Origin: Demequina oxidasica
GTDB lineage: Bacteria; Actinomycetota; Actinomycetes; Actinomycetales; Demequinaceae
DNA length: 64,000 bases
Reading direction: 5' to 3'
Assembly (NCBI RefSeq): GCF_000975115.1
Contig: NZ_BBRE01000001.1
Span: 558,001-622,000, forward strand
Below the pieces are notes generated by a model, which was given only the letters and a program-made list of their open reading frames with translations, made no database searches and had not been told where the DNA came from. Position numbers and translations under genes: made by a program. This document shows, piece after piece, positions 9,983 to 17,501 of the stretch (position 1 is its first letter; each line of letters opens with the position of its first letter).

Positions 9983-12298
9983 CTATTTACACACGATCTT
10001 GTTGGTGGGCTTGTACGTCCACTTGAGGACGTTCGTGTCCACTAAGTCGCCGTCGAGATAGATGGTGCGTGTGTTGGTAATGGTGAAGCCCGCCTCGCCA
10101 GCGTTACTCGGTTGGCATTCGTCGCTGTCGAGCTCGACGGTGGTGGGCTGCACCACGTTGGTCTTGGGCGACGCCTTGGTCTTCACCTCGAAGTAAGGAG
10201 TGGACCACACCTGGACATACACCCGGTTGTCCTTAACGTAACTGCTCATGACCGCGGCGTATGGAGTGTTGTTCTTGAACACCATGTTGATCTGGCCCGT
10301 GTAGATGGTCGACTCGCGACCCGCGGGATAGCGTGGGAACCATTGGGAGTGCGGACGGTGATCGATGTCCTCATAACCGGCGAAGTAGCCAGCATTGAAT
10401 GTGGTGGTCGCCATCTGAGATAGACCTCCACCTACCGCCGTCTGCACAATTCCATTCTCGATCACGTGCGCCGGAAAATAGCCACCTTCGGTGGTGATGG
10501 GCAGCAACACGTCCGCCAGGTTAAATTCCTTGCCCGGCATGATGGTCACGCCCGTCACCTTCTCCGCGGCGCGCACCAAGTTCTTGGTACGGATGGGTTC
10601 GTTGGTAAGCGGAGTCGAGAACGAGGAGACTACCTCCTTGTAGTCGTCGATACCCAGGTCCGTTGACGACACCTTGGGGTAGACCTCGCTGTAGGCGATG
10701 GGGGCTGCACGATCAATAGCGAGTGTCGCGTCCACGAGCACCGGACCCATCGCGTCCTGATCGAGCGCACGGCCGTTCTTGCTCTCGGTGGTCACGAGCT
10801 TGTGGCTCGTGTCGAACTTCAGCGTCGCATCGGTCGGGTCATTCTCAAGATCGGGGTCCTCCTCGAGCATGGCTGCGGACAGCGCAGGACCATCGGCCAC
10901 GATCTCCAACCGAGAACCAGATGGCGTGGCCGCCACGAACGGAGCGAACTGATCGGGCTCGAGCGTCACATCTCCGTTGGGCCCAGTGAGGGTGACCGCG
11001 GTAGTGAGAACCGTGTCGTTGAGAGTCTCGACCATGCGGTCCGCCTCATAGTCAGAGATGTTCGCGTCGACGATGGCCGCAGCGGCGTCGAAGTTGGCCT
11101 GCGCGGGCCAACCCTTCTCGATCCTAGCCGCGGTGTCGTCGTGATCTACTGTGACCGACGGCTCACCGGGGTTCGCTGAAGCGACGGTGCCGGTGATGAC
11201 CACCGTGGCGTCCTTGGCGGAGGTATCGAGTTGCACGGAAGCGCTCTTCATCGCGGCATCCATCGCGTCATCGTCGACCACCACGACCGGGTCGAGCTCC
11301 GATCCAGTGGTGAAGTGAGCAATGATCGTGAGGGGATTGAGCGTGAAGCCCGTGGCCTCGTCGACCATCGCGCCGGTGTCGATACTCAGACCTGACTCGG
11401 AAGGAATCATTGTCGTGCCGACGCCACCCGCGGTCAGCGTGATGGGATCAGACTCCAACGCACTCGCCGCTTGGTCCAATGTCTTCGTGGCGGTCGCCAC
11501 GTCCATCTCGCCAATCTCCACGCCGAGAGCCTCGGTGTTCGCTGGAACCCGATCGCCAAAGTACGTCGCAAAGCCGTAGTATGCGGCAGCGAGCAGCAAC
11601 ACGAGCACCACCAGGATCCAGGGCCACCTGCGACGCTTCTTAGGTGTGGGCTCCACCGGCTCGTCGATCACGGTCGCCTCGAGGACGGTTTCCTCCTGCA
11701 CCGCGAACCGGTCAGCGGCATCGAGCCCTACGGGCTCCATGACCATCGTCGTCTCTTGCGCCGATGCCGAGGCGTCCTCGCGGTCGATGACCAGTTCGGC
11801 TTCGGCTTCGGCTTCGGCTACAGGGTCGGACTCGATATCCGCGTCGGCGTCGCCGTCGATCGGTTCCGCTTCGGATATCTGTTCTCCAGCGAGGTCCGCA
11901 GCGACCGCCGCGGCGGCGATGCCCGCGGCCGTCTCGTCATCGGAACCGTCTTCGACCTCAACATTTTGGTCTGCATCCGCTGCGGCATCAGCTTCTGAGC
12001 CGGAGTCCGTCTCGGGATCGCCCTCACCCTCGCCATCCGCGGTTTCGATCTCCTCCGAGGAGCGCAAAAACTCGGGTACGCGCGCAAACACCACGGTGTC
12101 GGTAGGCGCCTCGGCATCGCCCTTCGCCGTTTCGTCCGCGAGAACTCCGCTGGCAGTCGCTCCGCCGGCAACCCCGGCATCGGATGCTGCCTGACGCTTT
12201 TCCGCACGACGTCGCAGCGACCGGTGCGCGTTGCTACGCCGCCTAGCCTCCGCCTGTTGGTCCCGTAGCGCCCGTTCAGCGTCCCGCTTACGTGACAT
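9983..12298 (-). CDS. VanW family membrane protein
   Basis: 771 residues. The N-terminal ~235 residues are cytoplasmic, Arg-rich at the start and then strongly acidic and low-complexity (strings of Glu/Asp/Ala). One membrane helix follows basic KKRRRWPW (ILVVLVLLLAAAYYGFATYF). Outside are repeated beta domains of the peptidoglycan-binding type seen in VanW proteins (VANTEALGVEIGEMDVATAT region), and a C-terminal VanW domain with GGGLSQMATTTFNAGYFAG and HSQWFPRYPAGRESTI. VanW domains occur in some vancomycin-resistance clusters but their biochemical role is unknown; a cell-wall role is likely. ATG 12298 follows GGGAGGAACG. It overlaps the upstream membrane-protein gene by 11 bp. Confidence 0.88.
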   Translation of the reverse strand: MSRKRDAERALRDQQAEARRRSNAHRSLRRRAEKRQAASDAGVAGGATASGVLADETAKGDAEAPTDTVVFARVPEFLRSSEEIETADGEGEGDPETDSGSEADAAADADQNVEVEDGSDDETAAGIAAAAVAADLAGEQISEAEPIDGDADADIESDPVAEAEAEAELVIDREDASASAQETTMVMEPVGLDAADRFAVQEETVLEATVIDEPVEPTPKKRRRWPWILVVLVLLLAAAYYGFATYFGDRVPANTEALGVEIGEMDVATATKTLDQAASALESDPITLTAGGVGTTMIPSESGLSIDTGAMVDEATGFTLNPLTIIAHFTTGSELDPVVVVDDDAMDAAMKSASVQLDTSAKDATVVITGTVASANPGEPSVTVDHDDTAARIEKGWPAQANFDAAAAIVDANISDYEADRMVETLNDTVLTTAVTLTGPNGDVTLEPDQFAPFVAATPSGSRLEIVADGPALSAAMLEEDPDLENDPTDATLKFDTSHKLVTTESKNGRALDQDAMGPVLVDATLAIDRAAPIAYSEVYPKVSSTDLGIDDYKEVVSSFSTPLTNEPIRTKNLVRAAEKVTGVTIMPGKEFNLADVLLPITTEGGYFPAHVIENGIVQTAVGGGLSQMATTTFNAGYFAGYEDIDHRPHSQWFPRYPAGRESTIYTGQINMVFKNNTPYAAVMSSYVKDNRVYVQVWSTPYFEVKTKASPKTNVVQPTTVELDSDECQPSNAGEAGFTITNTRTIYLDGDLVDTNVLKWTYKPTNKIVCK

Positions 12299-12641
12299 CG
12301 TTCCTCCCAAAAAGCACCCGTCGCGGAATCAGACAGACCACAATGATGGCGAGCGACCCGCCAATAAGCCACCCGTATCCATAGCCGTCAGTCGCGATCA
12401 GCAGTGATCCGCCGGGTCCCTCGAGCGACAAGATATACGTCACCACGGCCCAAGCGCCGCCAAAAACAGCGATCCCCGACCATTCCTTCCAGGTGCGCGC
12501 GAAGACGGTCGCGACAAGCATCAACAGGATGCATAGGGCGATGCCGAAGGGCGGGATCGCACGGTAGGCGCTTGCCCCCACCAAGGCGGCGACCAACCCG
12601 ACGATCGCGAGCACCAGGTAGCCGAGGGCGGAGCGAATCAT
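12288..12641 (-). CDS. Small four-helix membrane protein (hypothetical)
   Basis: 117 residues with four hydrophobic segments: LGYLVLAIVGLVAALVGASA, PFGIALCILLMLVATVFA, WSGIAVFGGAWAVVTYILSL and YGWLIGGSLAIIVVCLI, ending in a short basic tail. It resembles short actinobacterial DUF membrane proteins but I cannot name the family with certainty. The 3' end overlaps the VanW gene start by 11 bp, so the pair is probably translated together. Confidence 0.75.
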   Translation of the reverse strand: MIRSALGYLVLAIVGLVAALVGASAYRAIPPFGIALCILLMLVATVFARTWKEWSGIAVFGGAWAVVTYILSLEGPGGSLLIATDGYGYGWLIGGSLAIIVVCLIPRRVLFGRNDVT

Positions 12642-12678
12642 GCTTCCCAGGATAGGCGGGAACTACGCACACCAACGA

Positions 12679-12725
12679 CAACGCGGCGGCGACTAGCCAC
12701 GTTTGTGGAAGTCGCCGCCGCGTTG
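12679..12725 (-). terminator. 16-bp perfect hairpin downstream of typA
   Basis: CAACGCGGCGGCGACT at 12679-12694 pairs perfectly with 12710-12725 around a 15-nt loop. It lies directly after the typA stop on the minus strand and has no T-run. Probable transcription terminator separating typA from the membrane/VanW pair. Confidence 0.75.
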
Positions 12726-12742
12726 AGTGGCAGGTAGGCGGA

Positions 12743-14641
12743 CTAGTTGTCGCGCTTAGCCTTCGATGCGCTGCGTGCACGCTCGCTGGCACCGAGAATG
12801 ACCTTGCGAATACGGGTCTTCTCCGGCGTCACCTCGACGCACTCGTCCTCGCGGGCGAACTCAAGGCACTCCTCGAGCGTCAGGTGGCGAGGGGGCGTCA
12901 GGTTCTCAAAGGAGTCGGACGAGGCTGCACGCATGTTGGTGAGCTTCTTCTCCTTGGTGATGTTGACGTCCATGTCCTCGTTGCGCGAGTTCTCGCCCAC
13001 GATCATGCCCTCGTAGACCTCCGACGTGGGGTCAACGAAGAACGAACCGCGCTCCTGCAGGTTGATCATGGCGAACGGCGTGACGACACCCGCGCGGTCG
13101 GCGACCAGCGAGCCGTTGACACGGAACTCGATGAAGCCAGCCCAGGGCTCGTAGCCGTGCGCGATGGACGACGCGATGCCGGTGCCGCGCGTGTCCGTGA
13201 GGAAGATGGTGCGGAATCCGATCAGGCCGCGGGCGGGCACAACGAACTCCATGCGCACCCAGCCGGTGCCGTGGTTCGACATGTTCTCCATGCGACCCTT
13301 GCGGGCCGCAAGCAGCTGAGTGACGGCGCCGAGGTGCTCTTCAGGCACGTCGATGGTGAGGTGCTCCATCGGCTCGTGCTTTTTGCCGTCGATCTCCTTG
13401 GTGACAACCTGCGGCTTGCCGACGGTGAGCTCGAAGCCCTCGCGGCGCATCTGCTCGACCAGGATGGCCAGCGCGAGCTCTCCACGACCCTGAACTTCCC
13501 ACGCGTCGGGACGCTCGGTGGGCAGGACGCGGAGCGACACGTTACCGACGAGCTCCTTGTCGAGGCGGTCCTTGACCTGGCGGGCCGTGACCTTGGCACC
13601 CTTGACGCGGCCGGCGAGCGGCGACGTGTTGATACCAATGGTCATGGAGATGGCCGGGTCGTCCACCGTGATGAGCGGCAGCGGGCGGGGGTCATCGACA
13701 TCGGTCAGCGTCTCACCAATGGTGATGCCCTCGATACCGGCAACGGCGACGATGTCGCCGGGGCCAGCCGACTCTGCGGGAACGCGGGTCAGGCCCTTGG
13801 TCTCCAGCAGCTCGGTGATCTTGACGTTCTTCATGGTGCCGTCGGCGCGAGCCCAGGCGACCGTCTGACCCTTGGTGATGGTGCCGTTGAAGACACGCAG
13901 CAGTGCGAGGCGACCAAGGAACGGCGACGCGTCCAGGTTGGTGACGTGAGCCTGAAGAGGCGCATCCTCGTCGTAAGACGGTGCGGGGATAGTGTCCATG
14001 ATGACCTTGAACAGCGGCTCAAGGTTTTCCTCGACAGGCAGCTCACCATCGCCAGGCTGCTCGATGCTGGCGCGGCCGGCCTTCGCGGACGCGAAGACGA
14101 CAGGCACCTCAAGTAGTGCGTCGACGTCGAGGTCGGGGACCTCGTCCTCGAGGTCTCCTGCGAGGCCGAGGAGCAGGTCGTGGCTCTCCTCGACTACAGC
14201 GCTGATGCGCGAGTCTGGGCGGTCGACCTTGTTGACGACGATGATGACGGGAAGCTTGGCCGCGAGCGCCTTGCGGAGCACAAAGCGGGTCTGAGGAAGC
14301 GGTCCTTCGGACGCGTCGACAAGGAGCACGACACCGTCAACCATCGACAGTCCACGCTCAACCTCGCCACCGAAGTCGGCGTGACCAGGGGTGTCAATCA
14401 CGTTGATGGTGACGCCGCCCTCGATCGAGTGCGCACCGGTGTAACGGATCGCGGTGTTCTTGGCGAGGATCGTGATGCCCTTTTCGCGCTCAAGGTCACC
14501 GGAGTCCATTGCACGGTCTTCGACGTGTGCGTGGTCACCGTAGGCGCCACCCTGCACGAGCATGGCGTCAACGAGGGTGGTCTTACCGTGGTCAACGTGG
14601 GCCACGATGGCGACGTTGCGCAGGTCTGAGCGCAAGGGCAT
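12743..14641 (-). CDS. typA: Translational GTPase TypA/BipA
   Basis: 632-residue ribosome-binding GTPase of the EF-G-like family, needed for ribosome assembly and stress or cold adaptation. GTPase motifs in order: AHVDHGKTTL (G1, residues 14-23), REKGITILAKNTAI (G2), VIDTPGHADFGGE (G3) and VNKVDRPDSR (G4). The C-terminal TypA-specific part with FVVPARGLIGFRTIFLTDTR and the charged tail follows. Length is normal for the family. The start has only a weak ribosome site. Confidence 0.96.
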   Translation of the reverse strand: MPLRSDLRNVAIVAHVDHGKTTLVDAMLVQGGAYGDHAHVEDRAMDSGDLEREKGITILAKNTAIRYTGAHSIEGGVTINVIDTPGHADFGGEVERGLSMVDGVVLLVDASEGPLPQTRFVLRKALAAKLPVIIVVNKVDRPDSRISAVVEESHDLLLGLAGDLEDEVPDLDVDALLEVPVVFASAKAGRASIEQPGDGELPVEENLEPLFKVIMDTIPAPSYDEDAPLQAHVTNLDASPFLGRLALLRVFNGTITKGQTVAWARADGTMKNVKITELLETKGLTRVPAESAGPGDIVAVAGIEGITIGETLTDVDDPRPLPLITVDDPAISMTIGINTSPLAGRVKGAKVTARQVKDRLDKELVGNVSLRVLPTERPDAWEVQGRGELALAILVEQMRREGFELTVGKPQVVTKEIDGKKHEPMEHLTIDVPEEHLGAVTQLLAARKGRMENMSNHGTGWVRMEFVVPARGLIGFRTIFLTDTRGTGIASSIAHGYEPWAGFIEFRVNGSLVADRAGVVTPFAMINLQERGSFFVDPTSEVYEGMIVGENSRNEDMDVNITKEKKLTNMRAASSDSFENLTPPRHLTLEECLEFAREDECVEVTPEKTRIRKVILGASERARSASKAKRDN

Positions 14642-14730
14642 AGAAAACTCGATTCAAAGATTGGGGGTCCGGTCCCTCATGGGCCAGCACTCCAGTCTAG
14701 CGGTTGTGGGCGCTTTTGGGGAGCAAGCCT

Positions 14731-15351
14731 CTACTCGCTCGCCTCATCAAGCCACTGCGCGCCTGCAACTCTGTCCCCTAACTCCGCAAATGACCAGCGA
14801 TCCACTACTGTGACCGCGCCATTGACGCTGTCTGCACTCCACTGGCTCTGCTGAACCGTGATTGTGCCCGCGCCGTCGGCATCGGCACATTCGACGTCGA
14901 AGACCTGCACCGTGCCCGTTCCGCCTGCCACGGTCGCTGGTTCTGCCGCTGCGAGGGTCGCGCTCACTGGCGTCAGCCCCTCTCCCCCAGGACAGCCGAT
15001 GCCGTCGTCGAGGATTGCTTGGTCGGCCGCCTGAGCGCCGGGTCCAGTAACGACGGCGAATGCCGGGCAGTTGACCCCGGCCTCACAACCACCAGCGGTC
15101 ACCACGGCCACCGTGTCCGTGTCCTCACCCTGTGCCCAGAAGTCTGCGGCAGGGATCGCGAGTGGGCCCACGGGCATCAGCGACGCTTCGGAGATCCGGT
15201 CGATCCCGGCATCGGCCGCTGCGGTGGTGTTGTCATGCTGAGTGCCGACGTCCGACGTTCCGGGCGCGGAGACGCCCCCCGCGCACCCGACCGTGAGCAA
15301 GCTCACGGCGAGTGCAACGGGGAGCATCCGCGCTGTGGTGCGAGTTAGCAA
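14731..15351 (-). CDS. Secreted lipoprotein (hypothetical)
   Basis: About 206 residues with a lipoprotein signal: hydrophobic LPVALAVSLLTVGC with lipobox LTVGC. I choose TTG 15351 because it adds the needed positive charges (LTRTTAR) and is preceded by GGAAGGACC at 9-nt spacing; ATG 15327 has no ribosome site and no basic N-region. The TTG start overlaps the upstream chitinase stop by 7 nt, implying coupling. The mature part has four cysteines (CEAGVNC, GIGC, VEC) that could form disulfides. No family is recognised. Position suggests a surface role in chitin use. Confidence 0.7.
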   Translation of the reverse strand: MLTRTTARMLPVALAVSLLTVGCAGGVSAPGTSDVGTQHDNTTAAADAGIDRISEASLMPVGPLAIPAADFWAQGEDTDTVAVVTAGGCEAGVNCPAFAVVTGPGAQAADQAILDDGIGCPGGEGLTPVSATLAAAEPATVAGGTGTVQVFDVECADADGAGTITVQQSQWSADSVNGAVTVVDRWSFAELGDRVAGAQWLDEASE

Positions 15352-17306
15352 GCGCCGAGGTCCTTCCACGGTCCCCACTGAGCAGCGCCGGGCTGGTCGC
15401 CCTGCGTCCACCACTTTGCCTCGTAGGTGTGGCCGCCGTAGGTTGCGGTGGCTCCTCCCACGTAGATGGCCGACGCGGACCATGCGGACGCGCACTGGTG
15501 AGGCGGGTCCGTGGGATCCGGGTCCGGCGTCACCGTCGGGTCGGGGTCAGGAGTGACCGTGGGATCCGGGTCCGGGATCGGGTCGCCACAGGCGTCTACG
15601 AGCTTCCACGGTCCCCACTGGGCCGCGCCGGGCTGGTCGCCCTGCGTCCACCACTTTGCCTCGTAAACGTTGCCGCTGTAGAGGACCTGCGCTCCACCGT
15701 TGTAGGCAGTAGCGGACACCCACGGGCTAATGGTGCAGGTGGTAGGCGGGTCAGTCGGGTCGGGGTCGGGAGTGACGGTGGGATCCGGGTCCGGCGTTAC
15801 GGTCGGGTCGGGATCGGGGGTCACCGTCGGGTCCGGGGTCGGGGTAGGCGTAACGATGGGCCCACCATCGATGGGGCCCGATGCTCCGGTGCCCAGCTTG
15901 TCCATGAGCGCGGTAGTCAGCACACCGTTGCGGTCGCCCGAGAGCTCCCACCACATGGCGCCGCCAAGGCCCTTCTCGCGGATGTAGTCAGCCTTGATCG
16001 CGACCGACTTGGGGTCATCGAGGCTCCACCACTGGTCGCCGTTGTAGCGCCATGAGGCTCCGATGCTGGCGTCGTAGTAACTGGTACCGAGGTTCTTGAG
16101 CTTGTCGTAATCCTCGTTGCCGGCCTCCCAAGTGCCAGGACCCGCCCCGTTGGCGGTAGTCCAAGCGTCGGCGCTTGTTGCGCCCTTCCAGCCTCGGCCG
16201 TACATGGCCATGCCCAGCCCCAACTGCTCGGGCGCGATGCCCGCGTTGATGTACTCCTTGACGGCCTTGTCGACCGAGAACTTCTTGGTGGCGGGTCGCG
16301 TGTCTGCCGGGTCGTCGTACAGGTTGCCCTGGTGACCGGTCAGCGTCGGGTCCCACGCGCCGTGGAGGTCATAGCCCTGCACGTTGCCGTAGTCGAGGTC
16401 CTCGAAGATGCGGGGGTCGTTCCAGCCGCCGGACGCGATATCCGCGGGGTTGGCGGGCAGGAAGGCGGACAGCACATAGTGCTTGTTTTGCGTGCTGCCG
16501 TAAGCGTCCAGCTGGTCGCGGAATTCCTGGATTAGGAGGCGGAAGTTCTCCTTGTCGTTGACGGCGTCTACGACGTTGCCCTCGAGCCCATTGGGCGATC
16601 CTGGCCACTCCCAGTCGAGGTCGATGCCGTCGAACACGCCGGCGGCGGCGCCAGGGCCACCCTTGCCGTCGATCTTGGGAAGGTTGCCCTTGATGTACAG
16701 GTCAATGCACGAGGAGACAAACGCCTTGCGCTTCGCGTCAGTCGACGCGACCGTGGAGAAGTTCTTTGACCACGTCCAACCGCCGAGCGAGATCACGGCC
16801 TTGACGTTGGGGTTGAGCTCCTTGATTTGCTTGAGCTGGTTGAACGAACCCGCGAGCGGCTGGTCCCACTTGTCGGCAGTTCCGTTGACCGAGTTGGCGG
16901 TGGTGTAACCCATGCCAAAGTCGGCCCAGGCGTCGCCTGCCCCATCCGAACCGTTAGGTCCGGTCCCTTGCGCCTTGTTGGCGATGAAGCACTTGCCCGT
17001 CTGGTGGTGGATATTTCCGAACGAGTAGTTGATGTGGGTGATGTCCTTGATGGTGCCCGAGTCCTGCAGCTGCTTGAGCTTGTAGTCACGGCCGTACACA
17101 CCCCACTGGGTGAAATAGGCGACGTTACGGAATCCATTGATGTTCGTGGAGTCCGCGGTCTGCTGCGTCGCCGTAGGAACCGCTGCGGGAGCTGGTGTCG
17201 CAGCTGACGCTGCAGTGGCTGCGGTGCCAATGAGCGCGAGCGACGCGACGACGGAACCAACGCGGCCCCATGGGCCGAGTCGACTTGTCCTCTTTGGTGA
17301 GGTCAT
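15345..17306 (-). CDS. Secreted GH18 chitinase with two C-terminal chitin-binding modules
   Basis: 653 residues. A signal peptide (residues 1 to about 36, basic RTSRLGPWGR then hydrophobic SVVASLALIGTAATAASA) is followed by a GH18 barrel. Its catalytic motif DGIDLDWEWPG (DxxDxDxE, Glu the proton donor) is near residue 225. Two CBM5/12-type modules lie at about 520-565 and 605-653, each with YNGG or YVGG, then YEAKWWTQGDQPG and AQWGPWK. Linkers are Pro-Asp-Thr-Val repeats. The modules are near-duplicates at DNA level. ATG 17306 follows GAGGAAGAGAC. It lies downstream of a second chitinase and has its own upstream motif at 17348-17383. Confidence 0.94.
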   Translation of the reverse strand: MTSPKRTSRLGPWGRVGSVVASLALIGTAATAASAATPAPAAVPTATQQTADSTNINGFRNVAYFTQWGVYGRDYKLKQLQDSGTIKDITHINYSFGNIHHQTGKCFIANKAQGTGPNGSDGAGDAWADFGMGYTTANSVNGTADKWDQPLAGSFNQLKQIKELNPNVKAVISLGGWTWSKNFSTVASTDAKRKAFVSSCIDLYIKGNLPKIDGKGGPGAAAGVFDGIDLDWEWPGSPNGLEGNVVDAVNDKENFRLLIQEFRDQLDAYGSTQNKHYVLSAFLPANPADIASGGWNDPRIFEDLDYGNVQGYDLHGAWDPTLTGHQGNLYDDPADTRPATKKFSVDKAVKEYINAGIAPEQLGLGMAMYGRGWKGATSADAWTTANGAGPGTWEAGNEDYDKLKNLGTSYYDASIGASWRYNGDQWWSLDDPKSVAIKADYIREKGLGGAMWWELSGDRNGVLTTALMDKLGTGASGPIDGGPIVTPTPTPDPTVTPDPDPTVTPDPDPTVTPDPDPTDPPTTCTISPWVSATAYNGGAQVLYSGNVYEAKWWTQGDQPGAAQWGPWKLVDACGDPIPDPDPTVTPDPDPTVTPDPDPTDPPHQCASAWSASAIYVGGATATYGGHTYEAKWWTQGDQPGAAQWGPWKDLGAC

Positions 17307-17347
17307 GTCTCTTCCTCTTCTCTGAGTGTTGAGTACCTGATCATGCA

Positions 17348-17383
17348 TAGGTTTTTGGGGTACTGCGGGTGGAGTACTACGTA
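17348..17383 (-). promoter_or_regulatory. Shared chitinase upstream motif, copy A
   Basis: On the minus strand: TACGTA, 11 nt, GCAGTA, 6 nt, AAACCTA, ending 41 nt before the chitinase start codon. The same three blocks in the same order occur upstream of the other chitinase (20319-20357). It may contain promoter elements or the binding site of a common regulator. This is seen by eye; function is inferred. Confidence 0.5.
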
Positions 17384-17463
17384 ATTGATGGTGCATGGGG
17401 CGCTCGGAGCAGGTGCCGCCGCGAGCGCGTCCCGGACTTGGTTTTGTCCGGAAGTTGAACGAG

Positions 17464-17497
17464 GTGGCGGGACGCCGGGCATCGGCGCCCCGCCCAC
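17464..17497 (-). terminator. Terminator-like hairpin after the distal chitinase
   Basis: An imperfect but long GC-rich inverted repeat (GTGGCGGGACGCCG paired with CGGCGCCCCGCCCAC) begins about 5 bp past the stop at 17502. It should separate the two chitinase transcripts, in line with the downstream gene having its own upstream motif. Confidence 0.6.
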
Positions 17498-17501
17498 TCA
17501 A

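Noticed and set aside
12884-14116. A 410-codon plus-strand frame opposite typA
   Set aside because: Antisense shadow of a conserved GTPase; no recognisable domain.
15480-15840. Duplicated DNA blocks around 15360-15480 and 15600-15720 as possible mobile-element ends
   Set aside because: They encode the two near-identical CBM5/12 modules and linkers of one chitinase, so a domain duplication explains them.
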